Below, piece after piece: positions 51,200 through 59,382 of a DNA stretch of 64,000 bases. The notes beneath the pieces were generated by a model. It was given only the letters and a program-made list of their open reading frames with translations, had not been told where the DNA came from and made no database searches. Position 1 is the stretch's first letter. Every line of letters begins with the position of its first letter. The position numbers and the translations under genes were made by a program. Source of the DNA: B1Sed10-231 sp046483385 (GTDB taxonomy: Bacteria; Planctomycetota; Brocadiia; SM23-32). The stretch spans positions 35,105-99,104 of the forward strand of contig JAWODG010000069.1 of NCBI GenBank assembly GCA_046483385.1, read 5' to 3'.

Positions 51200-51429
51200 T
51201 TCAGGAACGGACCTACGGGCCCAGCCGAGAATAGGTAGAATACCCCATTGCGGTGCTTGCGATTGGGCGTTAAACTACAGGCTTGTTCTGTCGTGCCGAG
51301 ACCGCAGGGCCATTCGTCCCACCGCGGGGCATCGGGGCCGTGAGCGGCTCCGCGCACATACTGGGGGTGTCCGCAGGGGAGGCAGACAGCGGGCAGCGTA
51401 ATGGAGACGTCAGTCTGGGGGTATATGGC

Positions 51430-51777
51430 ATGGCCACTCCGGTCGGATCGGAGACGGGGCAGCAATCTGCAGGGGCAACGGCGGAACCCGCCGGCGTCAT
51501 CGTACTGGATGCATCCGCTCGAGTGATCGACATGAACAGCGTTGGTGAGTCGATGGCGGGCGTGGGGCTTGAACAGGCCACCGGCAGGCCGATCCAGGAG
51601 GTGCTGAGGGACCCCGTGCTTTCTTCGTTGGTGCTTTACGCGCTTGTCAGCGCACGGCCTGTGGAGACGGCTGTCGAAGGCGGTCGCAAAAGAATCAGCG
51701 TGCGCAGCGAGAAGGTCCTCGACGAGGAAGGTCAGGCCACCGGGGCTCGCCTGGTCCTCTCTGAGTGGCCCGACTGA
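51430..51777 (+). CDS. Single PAS-domain protein
   Basis: A 115-residue protein. After a short polar N-terminus (MATPVGSETGQQSAGATAEP) the PAS-fold sequence runs AGVIVLDASARVIDMNSVGE through TGRPIQEVLRDP to GARLVLSEWPD, typical of a PAS ligand-binding core without a kinase or output domain. ATG 51430 is chosen because GGGGG at 51416-51420 lies about 9 bp upstream. Stand-alone PAS proteins can bind small ligands or partner with a separate signalling protein; the frameshifted response regulator immediately upstream is a candidate partner. Function is inferred only from fold. Confidence 0.75.
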   Translation: MATPVGSETGQQSAGATAEPAGVIVLDASARVIDMNSVGESMAGVGLEQATGRPIQEVLRDPVLSSLVLYALVSARPVETAVEGGRKRISVRSEKVLDEEGQATGARLVLSEWPD

Positions 51778-51922
51778 CGACGCGGGATTTCTCAGCCGAA
51801 AAGGCACGCGGCGGTCATGCCCTGGGCGCGCCCGCAAATCCCGAGTCGTTCCCGCTTGTTTTTGACGCTCGATAGCAACGAGCTTTCACTCGCTCTGGCC
51901 GGTTCCTGGCGCTGCCGACCCT

Positions 51923-54310
51923 CTACCGGGTGTGCCACTGGAGGGCCATCATGCTGTGGGGTGGGAGTTGTATGCGTCGGCCGGAGGTGAAGTCTTCCAG
52001 GGCGCCCTCGGTGATCCTGACCCGGGGGTCGGCTTGCTCGAACTCGTTGTTGGCGGTTATCTCGTCCGCCGACAGGAGCCACCATTGGGCGCCTTCCTCC
52101 CTCACCTGGCCTTCGAACTCCAACGCCACCGGACGGGGCTCAGAGACGTCGAGGTTGACGAGAATCAGGCCGCGGCGGTTGCCCTCGCGGAACGCGTAGC
52201 TCCAGATGGTCGGCAGGCGCTCCATTGTCTCGACACCCTCCCGGCGGCTGAAGACGCCCGTGGCGGAGAACGTCGGTGTCTGCCCCGTGTGCGCGGTCTC
52301 CACAAGGTCGCCGCCCATGACCTTGTTGGCCAGCATGCAGGCCAGGAACGTCGGCCGGTAGCGCTCGTGCCCCTCCCGCATGTTCAGCGCCGTGCCCCAG
52401 AGACGCACCGTGCCGGTGGAGGCACGGTAGCCGTGCTGCACCAGCGAGAACAGGCACTGCGTGCGCAGATGGTGCTCCTTGAGCATCAGCAGCATGGTGT
52501 TGGCCACGTTCAACCCGCCGCCGATGGACGTGACCAGCTTGTTGCGCGGGGCGGGCGGCGCGTCGCCGTGCGTGATGTGATGGTTGACCTCGTAGATGGA
52601 CAGCTCGATGCCGGCCTCCTTCGCCGCCCGGCAATTCTCGTACATCGCCCCGTCCTCGTGCAGCGAGCGGCGGAGCGGCCAGGCGAAGGCCCAGCGGAAG
52701 AACTTCTCGTCGGTGTCCAGCAGTTCCATGTCCTCCTCGTTGAACCGCTGGATGATGTAGGGCGCCAGCCCCAGGCGGTCGGCGTTGGGCACGCGCTCGA
52801 GCATGATGCCGTTCAGCCACGAGTTGGCCGCCTGCCCGCCGGCATGGAAGACGACCTTCGGTGTGTAGTGGGGCGACGACTTGCCGGTGGCGATGAGGCT
52901 TTCCCAGTAGTCGGGCCCGTTGTAGCCGCCGAGCTGGTAGGGGCCGGCGTTGTTCCACGCCTCGTTGCCGAACTCGACGTGAATGCGGTCGAAGACCTCC
53001 GTCCAGGGCCGCGGGTGGCCCATCTCCGCTCGGATGCGGCCATAGGGGGTGTCCGGCGGCCCGCCCAGGTATTCCATGAAGCTGGCGATCTCCTCCCGCT
53101 GCAGCGTGCCGGGCAGGCAGTACCACGGCTCAGCGCCGATGTACTCGCAAAGCTCGTACATCTGGTGCAGGCCGTAGGGCGACTTGCGATGGCCCTCCTG
53201 CGGGCCGGGCCTGTCGGTCTTGCGGCTGGTGTAGGAGTGGGCGCGCATCGGCGGCCGGAGGGTGTTCTCCACGGTGTTACCGCCCATCTGCAGGTAGCGA
53301 ACGGGGCCGGGGTTGTACTTGCGCAGCATGCGCAGGCAGTCGTCGCGGAAGGCCGTGGGGTTCTCGTCGCCCTCGAGCCACGCCTCGATGTCGTCCACCA
53401 GCACCTGCCCGCCCGCGGCGGAAACGACGAAAGTCAGATGCACGCTGTCGTCGGGCCCCTCGGGCTCAGGCACGGCGTCGGCGGTGACGCTGAGTTCGTA
53501 CTTGCGCCATTCGCCGGACGGTCGGACAGTGGCCGACCCGCCGTATTCCTCCCGGCTGCAGGCGACCTTCAGCTCGGGCTCGCCGGAGACGGCCTTCGCC
53601 CAGACGTTCACGCGCCACGTGCCGTTCAGCCGGCCGTAGCGGTGGTAGTGGGTGGCGAAGCGAATGAAGCTTTGCTCCCGACGGCCGTCGAGCCTGGCGG
53701 CGGCCACGCCGAAGGAACCCGGCGGGACGTCGCCCGTGTTGATCGTCACGCTCTCGGACATCCAGTAGTGGTGCGGCCGATGGGGAAGCTGGCCCTCGTC
53801 CAGCCGGAAGTTCTCCACCAGCAGGCCGCTGTTGGGCGGCGTCTCGGGAATCTGGCGGTCGAAGACGAAGAAGTCCTGCTCGATCATCTCGCCCTGGTGG
53901 TCGTAGGGCACGCTGGAGACCTCGCGGATGGTGCCGGAGGTCCATTGCCCGGGGCCGGAAAGGACGGTAAAGGTACCGCTGCCGACGAGTATCCGGCGCC
54001 AGGGCTCGGGCACGCCGAACCACGTGCTCGCGCCGTTCGCCTTCCAGACCGGCCCGAAGTGGCACTGCCGGTAGCTTGTGCCCTCGAAGTTGCAGCGCAC
54101 GCGTTTTTTGACCAGCACGGAGCCGGAGTAGTAATTGTCCCCGCCCAGGTTGATGCCGAAGCGGCTGCAGTCCTCGACAAGGATATTGTCGGTAACTCGG
54201 ACAGTGGTAAGCTGGTCAGGGTCGGTATCGGCGAGTTCCTGTGCCGTGGCGAACGGGCCGGCGCATGCCAGCAGCACGGCATACAGCGGGATCAGCTTCA
54301 ATCCTTTCAT
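51923..54310 (-). CDS. Secreted alpha-L-arabinofuranosidase-like glycoside hydrolase (GH51-type fold)
   Basis: A 795-residue secreted enzyme with a signal peptide (residues 1-23, PLYAVLLACAGPFATA). The N-terminal beta-sandwich (about 30-260) includes a carbohydrate-binding-like module (WRVNVWAKAVSGEPELKV). The TIM barrel contains VRYLQMGGNTVENTLRP, the acid/base candidate Glu450 in HVEFGNEAWNNA and the nucleophile candidate Glu574 in LSIYEVNHH, the arrangement of GH51/GH-A. The C-terminal beta domain (ANNEFEQADPRVRI, PPHSMMALQW) resembles the GH51 C-terminal sandwich. Length exceeds that of bacterial GH51 enzymes (about 500), because of extra N-terminal domains. Exact family is not certain. 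Confidence 0.8.
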   Translation of the reverse strand: MKGLKLIPLYAVLLACAGPFATAQELADTDPDQLTTVRVTDNILVEDCSRFGINLGGDNYYSGSVLVKKRVRCNFEGTSYRQCHFGPVWKANGASTWFGVPEPWRRILVGSGTFTVLSGPGQWTSGTIREVSSVPYDHQGEMIEQDFFVFDRQIPETPPNSGLLVENFRLDEGQLPHRPHHYWMSESVTINTGDVPPGSFGVAAARLDGRREQSFIRFATHYHRYGRLNGTWRVNVWAKAVSGEPELKVACSREEYGGSATVRPSGEWRKYELSVTADAVPEPEGPDDSVHLTFVVSAAGGQVLVDDIEAWLEGDENPTAFRDDCLRMLRKYNPGPVRYLQMGGNTVENTLRPPMRAHSYTSRKTDRPGPQEGHRKSPYGLHQMYELCEYIGAEPWYCLPGTLQREEIASFMEYLGGPPDTPYGRIRAEMGHPRPWTEVFDRIHVEFGNEAWNNAGPYQLGGYNGPDYWESLIATGKSSPHYTPKVVFHAGGQAANSWLNGIMLERVPNADRLGLAPYIIQRFNEEDMELLDTDEKFFRWAFAWPLRRSLHEDGAMYENCRAAKEAGIELSIYEVNHHITHGDAPPAPRNKLVTSIGGGLNVANTMLLMLKEHHLRTQCLFSLVQHGYRASTGTVRLWGTALNMREGHERYRPTFLACMLANKVMGGDLVETAHTGQTPTFSATGVFSRREGVETMERLPTIWSYAFREGNRRGLILVNLDVSEPRPVALEFEGQVREEGAQWWLLSADEITANNEFEQADPRVRITEGALEDFTSGRRIQLPPHSMMALQWHTR

Positions 54311-54545
54311 GGGTCTCTCCCCGTTTCTTGCGGTTTTTGACAGGGCGTATTGTAATCCGTACGGGCACGATCACAAAGGGGCGGCGCCTCCCTGGTGAAG
54401 GGAGTTCTTGAGAGGACGGGTCGGCCCTGAATGCTGCATCCCGAAGGACAAGCTGTGCGTGTCGGCCGGATCCGCGGCTCTTGATCTGTCGCGGGGCCGG
54501 CGCATAGACTGCGGCTTGTGTGAAGCCCGGGTGCAGGGAGCCGCG

Positions 54546-55577
54546 ATGCAGGTCATCTATAGCGAGAAGCATGCCCTTCACGACCCGGTGCGGGCCTTCG
54601 CCAACGGGATGGAACTCCAGCACGTCGAGTCTCCCGCTCGGGCCGAACGGATACTGGAGGCAGCCGAGACGGCGGGGCATGACATCGTGTCCGCCAGGTC
54701 GTATGGGCCGGGTGTGCTCGAGTCGGTGCATGCCGCCGAACTCGTCGCCTATCTGCGGGGGGCTTACGAGCCGTGGGTGGAGGCCGGCATGTCGCCCGAC
54801 GGGGTCATCCCCAGCACGTTCCCGCGGCGGCCCCCGCGCGAGGCGTCGCGGGCGGTCAAGGGGCGGGCAGGGCGGTTCTGCTTCGATACGGAGACGCCCA
54901 TCGGGGCCCGCACGTTCGAGGCCGCCTTCGCCTCGGCGGCATGCGCGCTGACCGGCGCCGACCTGCTGGCGGGGGGCGCCCGCGCGGCGTACGCCCTCTG
55001 CCGCCCGCCGGGCCATCACGCCGGGCCCGACTACTTCGGCGGCTACTGCTACGTGAACAACGCCGCGCTGGCCGCCGAGTGGCTGCGGACGGGCGGCGGG
55101 GAGCCCGTCCGCGTGGCCGTGCTGGACCTCGACTATCATCACGGCAACGGGACGCAGGAGATCTTCTACGAGAGCGGTGACGTCCTCTACGTCTCGGTGC
55201 ACGCCGATCCCCGTGCAGCCTACCCCTACTATTGGGGCTTTGCCGATGAGAGGGGGGCGGGCGCCGGGGAGGGCCGAAACCTGAACCTGCTGCTGCCGGA
55301 GAATACCGCGGAGGATGATTACAGGTCCGTCTTGGGCGACGCTCTCAAGGCCGTCGGGGAGTTTCGTCCGGAGTATCTGGTGGTCTCGCTCGGCACGGAC
55401 ACGGCCGGCGAGGACCGGCTGGGGAGTTTCGGGCTCTCCGTCGAGTCATTCCGGCGCCTGGGGCGCCGGGTGGCCGGGGCGGGCTTGCCTATCCTCGTCG
55501 TACAGGAGGGCGGCTACAACCTGGAGACCATCGGTCCGTGCGTCACCGAGTTCCTGGCCGGCCTGGAAGGGCAGTGA
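54546..55577 (+). CDS. Histone deacetylase superfamily amidohydrolase (acetylpolyamine-type)
   Basis: A 343-residue zinc amidohydrolase of the arginase/HDAC fold; bacterial members deacetylate acetylpolyamines or other acetylated amines. Visible motifs are CRPPGHHAGPDYFGGYCYVNN with His157 and His158, the metal-binding DLDYHHGNGTQEIF (Asp194/Asp196, His198), SVHADPRAAYPYYWGFADE, and SLGTDTAGEDRLG carrying the second metal Asp. The N-terminus MQVIYSEKHALHDP is typical of acetylpolyamine amidohydrolases. ATG 54546 is supported by GGGAG at 54536-54540. The gene stands alone between a GH gene and a decayed fragment. Confidence 0.92.
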   Translation: MQVIYSEKHALHDPVRAFANGMELQHVESPARAERILEAAETAGHDIVSARSYGPGVLESVHAAELVAYLRGAYEPWVEAGMSPDGVIPSTFPRRPPREASRAVKGRAGRFCFDTETPIGARTFEAAFASAACALTGADLLAGGARAAYALCRPPGHHAGPDYFGGYCYVNNAALAAEWLRTGGGEPVRVAVLDLDYHHGNGTQEIFYESGDVLYVSVHADPRAAYPYYWGFADERGAGAGEGRNLNLLLPENTAEDDYRSVLGDALKAVGEFRPEYLVVSLGTDTAGEDRLGSFGLSVESFRRLGRRVAGAGLPILVVQEGGYNLETIGPCVTEFLAGLEGQ

Positions 55578-55605
55578 GACCCTCAGTAGTTAGCCACGAA
55601 GCCCC

Positions 55606-55715
55606 AACGAGCACGACGTCGACCGGTAAGTCTGCGGCTCGGCGTGGACGATGCCCGGGACGGCCTCTGGTACGACCATGCCGACTGGGCCCGGGCCGGC
55701 TTCGTGGTGGAATGA
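55606..55715 (+). pseudogene. Decayed NPCBM/NEW2-like domain remnant
   Basis: From 55632 the frame encodes LRLGVDDARDGLWYDHADWA and ends RAGFVVE-stop at 55715, which resembles the C-terminal strand pair of NPCBM/NEW2 carbohydrate-binding domains (VVDDAGDG..YDHADWA). Just before it, in a different frame, TSTGKSAA fits the preceding VTGKS element, showing a frameshift. No start, no ribosome binding site and no remaining upstream part. It fills the gap between the HDAC-like and Fe-S genes. Confidence 0.5.
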
Positions 55716-55831
55716 CCGAGCGCCGCTTCGGCTGGACGTCCGTGTCCGTCCTCCGGTGGCCCGCCGACTGGAAGCGTCCACCAACGACAGGGGCCCGTCG
55801 ACCTTGTATGCTGGAAACCAAGGAGTTGAAC

Positions 55832-56533
55832 ATGGAAGAACTGCTTCAGATGCTGACCGGGCGCGGTGCGACTCTGGTGGGCTTTGCTGACCTGAGCGAA
55901 GTCCCCACTGAGGTCCGCGCCGGAATGCCGCGTGGCGTGAGCCTGGCCGTGGCGCTGGACCCGGAGATCGTCGCCGGCATACAGGACGGTCCGACGCCCG
56001 AATACATGGACCTCTACCACCGGGCGAACGAGTTCCTGACAGAGCTGGCCGAGGCCGGAGCGGCTTTCCTGCGCGAGCGTGGTCACTGCGCCGAGGGCTG
56101 GCGGGCCAGCGGGGGCATCGACGGGAAGACGCTATCGGTGCGCACCCAGCACAAGACGCTGGCAACTCGGTCCGGCCTGGGCTGGGTGGGCAAGTGCGCC
56201 CTGCTGGTCACCGAACAGTACGGCTCGGCCGTGCGCTTCGCCAGCATCCTGACCGACGCCGAACTGCCCGTGGGCGAGCCGGTGGATGAGTCCCGTTGCG
56301 GGGAGTGCGCCGCGTGCGTGGAGGTCTGCCCCGGCGACGCCCCGCAGGGCCGGAACTGGCGGGTCGGCATGGAGCGGGCGGAGATCTTCGACGCGTTCGC
56401 CTGCGCCCGCGCCATGCGGGAGCGACGGGAGCGCGCCGGGGACGGCATCGGCATCTGCGGCATGTGCATCGCCTCTTGCCCCTATACCCGGGACTACCTC
56501 CGCCGCAGCGGCGTCAACCTCGACGCCCCCTGA
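55832..56533 (+). CDS. Epoxyqueuosine reductase-like 4Fe-4S protein
   Basis: A 233-residue protein resembling the QueG C-terminal half. It has two ferredoxin-type cluster motifs: CGECAACVEVCPGDAP near residues 156-171 and CGMCIASCPYTRDYL near the C-terminus. Upstream segments TLVGFADLSEVP, SVRTQHKTLATRSGLGWVGKCALLV and FASILTDAELPVG match the cobalamin-binding QueG/reductive-dehalogenase-like fold, shorter than true QueG (about 380 residues), so it is probably a paralog and not the queuosine enzyme. ATG 55832 is set by AGGAG at 55821-55825. The final four bases precede a degenerate repeat. Confidence 0.85.
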   Translation: MEELLQMLTGRGATLVGFADLSEVPTEVRAGMPRGVSLAVALDPEIVAGIQDGPTPEYMDLYHRANEFLTELAEAGAAFLRERGHCAEGWRASGGIDGKTLSVRTQHKTLATRSGLGWVGKCALLVTEQYGSAVRFASILTDAELPVGEPVDESRCGECAACVEVCPGDAPQGRNWRVGMERAEIFDAFACARAMRERRERAGDGIGICGMCIASCPYTRDYLRRSGVNLDAP

Positions 56534-56545
56534 CCGGCCTGCTCA

Positions 56546-56632
56546 CCACTGAGGCACTGAGGACACGGAGAACGGCCGAGGGAGTGTGCTGACCGATGTG
56601 GCACAGCCGTTCGCCGTACGGCGAACTGTGGC
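56546..56632. repeat. Degenerate extragenic repeat and nested hairpin
   Basis: ACTGAGGCACTGAGGACACG at about 56550-56569 is a further unit of the ACGGAGA-type repeats seen at 20205-20430. It is followed by GGCACAGCCG and a perfect dyad TTCGCCGTACGGCGAA (56610-56625), closing with CTGTGGCC. It sits at the host/phage boundary region. Confidence 0.45.
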
Positions 56633-56730
56633 CGGGCCCTTAATCCCCTTCCTTCCCGCGATCTTTCCCCCTTCTCCGAGATCATCGGTCAATAGCGGAC
56701 AAATCGGACAGCGGCTCCGTCCGGGACGCC

Positions 56731-56754
56731 TACAATCTCGCATCGTTGCGAGAT
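56731..56754 (+). promoter_or_regulatory. Candidate phage late promoter -10 with adjoining operator dyad
   Basis: TACAAT at 56731-56736 is directly followed by a perfect inverted repeat ATCTCGCA-TCGT-TGCGAGAT (56735-56754). The dyad overlaps the -10 edge and the predicted start of transcription and lies just before the terminase gene. It may be a repressor or activator site or an early attenuator. A clear -35 is not visible. Confidence 0.35.
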
Positions 56755-56779
56755 CGAGACACGTTCCGGAGGAGCCGCC

Positions 56780-57262
56780 TTGCCGAAGTGCAAACGCGAG
56801 AAACTGCTGCCGCAGGCCCGCAGCCTGGCCGCCGAAGGGGTCCCCAAGCCCGAAATCGCCGCCGCCCTCGACGTCGCCCCCAGCACCATCTATCGCTGGG
56901 CGAAGCGGGACGCCGAGGCGGGGCGACCGTGGGATGAGGAGGCCCCGCCGTCCGTTCCCGCCCCTGCCGCATCCCCACCCAACAGCGCCGAACGGCTCTA
57001 CCGTCGGCTCCAGGAGCGGCTGGAGCGCCTGATCGACGAAAGCGAAACCGCCCCGAAGAGCGCCAACCTGGAAAACCGCATGCTCAAGCTGTGCAAGGTG
57101 CTGGACCACCTGCGCGAGCAGCGCGACGACCTGGAGGGGCAACTGAGGGCCATGAAGCGCTTCGGCTCCTTCTGCGCCCGCCACCTACCCGAAGACGAGA
57201 TGACCCCCGTCCGCAAGGCCATCCGCCTGTTCCTGGACGAACTGAAGAGGGAGCACTCATGA
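56780..57262 (+). CDS. Phage terminase small subunit-like HTH protein (Mu gp27/DUF1804-like)
   Basis: A 160-residue DNA-binding protein predicted to recognise phage DNA for packaging. Residues about 8-45 form a helix-turn-helix (SLAAEGVPKPEIAAALDVAP and STIYRWAKRDA). After a proline-rich linker comes a coiled coil (LENRMLKLCKVLDHLREQRDDLEGQL) for oligomerisation and a basic C-terminus. Start codon is TTG 56780, set by GGAGGAG at 56769-56775. It overlaps the next gene by 4 bp (ATGA). Position immediately before a DUF2730-like protein and TerL matches the Mu head-gene order. Confidence 0.8.
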   Translation: MPKCKREKLLPQARSLAAEGVPKPEIAAALDVAPSTIYRWAKRDAEAGRPWDEEAPPSVPAPAASPPNSAERLYRRLQERLERLIDESETAPKSANLENRMLKLCKVLDHLREQRDDLEGQLRAMKRFGSFCARHLPEDEMTPVRKAIRLFLDELKREHS

Positions 57263-57558
57263 CCTGGGTCCAGACCGCGATATCCGCGGCGTCGGCGCTG
57301 TTCGGTGGATTCGTGGGCGGATGGCTGGTGGCCTTCCGGCTCGGCCGCTGGCGCCAGCGCATCGAAGACCACCTGACCAGCATCGAGGCGCGCCTGAGCA
57401 AAGGGGACCGCGTCGCCGGCAGCGTGCCCATCCTCCGCACTCGCGTGGACCTGATCCTGGAGGAACTCAGGTCCATGAAAGAGGAGTTGCGCGAGGACCG
57501 GAAGAACTTCGTCAGCCACGAGGAATGCGACAGGAGGCACCAGCGTGATAAGTCGTGA
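57259..57558 (+). CDS. DUF2730-like phage membrane/coiled-coil protein
   Basis: A 99-residue protein with one N-terminal TM (AISAASALFGGFVGGWLVAF, residues 7-26) and a basic and acidic coiled coil (HLTSIEARLSKGD, ILEELRSMKEELREDRKNF). This architecture matches DUF2730 (Mu gp25) in Mu-like head clusters. The start overlaps the TerS stop by 4 bp and the end overlaps the next gene by 14 bp, so translation is coupled. Its role in Mu is unknown. Confidence 0.7.
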   Translation: MTWVQTAISAASALFGGFVGGWLVAFRLGRWRQRIEDHLTSIEARLSKGDRVAGSVPILRTRVDLILEELRSMKEELREDRKNFVSHEECDRRHQRDKS

Positions 57559-57838
57559 AGAGATCGAGAACCTGCTGGCCGAAGTCCGGCGCCGCCGCAC
57601 CGAAGCGGAGGCCGAGGCCGGCCACGCCGCCGAACGCCTGGCGCGTTTGGTCAGCGGAATGACGCCGCTGGCCAAACGCGCCAGGCGTTCGGCGGCGCGT
57701 TTGGTCAGCGGAATGACGCCGCTGGAGGAGGTGGACACCGAACAGGTGCGCGCCACGGCGGACACCTACGCCGGCGCCGTCGAGCGGCTGGCGCAGTGCA
57801 CCGCATTCGCCCGCGACCTGCGCCGCCTGCTCATCTGA
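57545..57838 (+). CDS. Small phage protein carrying an internal palindromic duplication
   Basis: A 97-residue helical protein of unknown family. The outer parts (MISREEIENLLAEVRRRRTE and VDTEQVRATADTYAGAVERL) look like a normal small phage coiled-coil protein. Its middle encodes LVSGMTPL twice: the DNA has a 31-bp direct repeat (57641-57671 and 57695-57725) and a 25-bp perfect inverted repeat (57626-57650 with 57672-57696), a 54-bp in-frame insertion equal to 18 codons. The start lies inside the upstream gene's 3' end. Confidence 0.65.
   Translation: MISREEIENLLAEVRRRRTEAEAEAGHAAERLARLVSGMTPLAKRARRSAARLVSGMTPLEEVDTEQVRATADTYAGAVERLAQCTAFARDLRRLLI
57626..57725. repeat. In-frame palindromic duplication in a phage gene
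   Basis: Perfect 25-bp inverted repeat arms at 57626-57650 and 57672-57696, extended inward by CAGCGG (57652-57657) with CCGCTG (57665-57670) around a 7-nt loop, and followed by a direct repeat of the left arm's inner 31 bp at 57695-57725. The period is exactly 54 bp, so the reading frame is kept. Confidence 0.85.
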
Positions 57839-59370
57839 GACGCCGACAGGAGAGACTGACCATCGTCAAGTGGTCCCGACAGCACGAGCAGCTCCGGATC
57901 AGGATCCTCGAGTTGATCGAACGGAAGGCCACGCCCTTCGAGCGCACCGGCGAAGATGCCCGGCGCGAACGGACCGAGCGGCCTTTTCTCGAGTGGTGCC
58001 GCACGTACCTGCCGCACTACTTCGATCAGCCGTTCGTGGAGTTCCACCGCCGCATGGTCGAGGCGGTCGGGGAGCCGGACATGCCGACCTTCGTCTGCGC
58101 CTTCCGAGGCGCGGGCAAGAGCGTGCTGCTCAGCCTGGCACGACCGCTCCACCGCGCTTTGAGCGGTGAGTCACCCTACTTCCTCTATGGCAGCCAGGTG
58201 CGCAAGCTGGCCGCGCAGAATATGGACTACGCCAGGTTGGAGCTGGAGAACAACCCGAGGCTGCACTCCGACTACGGCGAGCCGGACGTCGAGGGTTCCC
58301 GCGGGGAGTGGACGGTGCGGCCCGCGCGCCGGCGGGGCACCGTCAAGTTCGAGGCGTTCGGTATCGGTATGAGCCCCCGCGGGCGACGACACGGCGAACA
58401 CCGCCCCGTGGACTTCGTGGGGGACGACCTGGAGGATGCCGAGCTGGCCCGCAATCCCGAGCGCGAGCAGAACCTGTGGGACTGGTTGATGGACGAGGTG
58501 CTCCCCGCGCTGGAGCCGGAGACATACGACTTCACCGTCCTGGGCACCATGTTCGGTCCCGCCTGCATGATACGGCGCGCGATGAAACTGTCCCACAACG
58601 AGGACGGGACGGGCCGACCGCTGACCCGCGTCTTCCTCCAGCGGGTCACCGAGGACGGCCGGAGCGTCTGGCCGGAGCGCTTCAGCGACGAGGCGCTTTC
58701 CCGCATCCGCGCGACCATCGGGTTGCGCAACTGGCTGCGCAACTACGCGCTGGAGTGCGAGGACCCCGGAAAGCCCTTCCAGGCCCTCTGGATGGGCTCC
58801 TACCGCCGGGGCGAAGTGGACGTCCGCCGACTCGACGTCGTCGCCTTTCTGGACCCTGCCGTCAGCCGCACGGGCTGCCCCCGGGCGCTGGTGGCGGTTG
58901 GGGCGGACCGGAGCGAGGGCATCCGCTACGTGCTGGATGCCTGGATCGAGCGGGGCAGCCCCATGGAGATGATCGACAGGCTGTTCGAGTTCCACGGACG
59001 CTTCCGGCCGCGGGTCATCGGCATCGAGTCGAACGGCGGTTACGCGCTCATCCGCCCCCTGCTGCGGGAGGTGGAGTCGCGCCGGGGCCGCCGGCTTCCC
59101 GTGCGATACGTCAACCACAGCCGCCCGAAGGACCTGCGCATCGAGGCGCTGGCCTCCCAGTTCGAGCAGGGCCGCTGGAAGTTCCCGCAGAACCCTTCCA
59201 CCGGAGTCAAGACGCTGCAGGAACAGTTCCTCAGCTACCCCGACGGCTGGGTGGACGGCCCGGACGCGGCCGCCGGCTGCGACGAGTTGCTCCCCGATAC
59301 CTTCCGGCCCCAGCCGGACGGGGCCGCCTACAGGACCATGAGCGCAAGAACCGACTTCTCTTCCCTCTGA
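57796..59370 (+). CDS. Phage terminase large subunit (Mu gp28-like)
   Basis: The packaging ATPase/nuclease, up to 524 residues. Walker A is AFRGAGKS with Lys at about residue 108 from the GTG at 57796; Walker B is VDFVGDDLEDAE. The RNase H-like nuclease half starts FLDPAVSRTG and continues IGIESNGGYALIRPLL, with acidic residues at the expected strand ends. The gene has AGGAGA at 57848-57853, but no ATG, GTG or TTG is found at a usual distance: the in-frame codons are CTG (57856) and ATC (57862). The GTG at 57796 inside the previous gene is the first canonical start and is used here. Confidence 0.88.
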   Translation: MHRIRPRPAPPAHLRRRQERLTIVKWSRQHEQLRIRILELIERKATPFERTGEDARRERTERPFLEWCRTYLPHYFDQPFVEFHRRMVEAVGEPDMPTFVCAFRGAGKSVLLSLARPLHRALSGESPYFLYGSQVRKLAAQNMDYARLELENNPRLHSDYGEPDVEGSRGEWTVRPARRRGTVKFEAFGIGMSPRGRRHGEHRPVDFVGDDLEDAELARNPEREQNLWDWLMDEVLPALEPETYDFTVLGTMFGPACMIRRAMKLSHNEDGTGRPLTRVFLQRVTEDGRSVWPERFSDEALSRIRATIGLRNWLRNYALECEDPGKPFQALWMGSYRRGEVDVRRLDVVAFLDPAVSRTGCPRALVAVGADRSEGIRYVLDAWIERGSPMEMIDRLFEFHGRFRPRVIGIESNGGYALIRPLLREVESRRGRRLPVRYVNHSRPKDLRIEALASQFEQGRWKFPQNPSTGVKTLQEQFLSYPDGWVDGPDAAAGCDELLPDTFRPQPDGAAYRTMSARTDFSSL

Positions 59371-59382
59371 CGGGGAACATTG

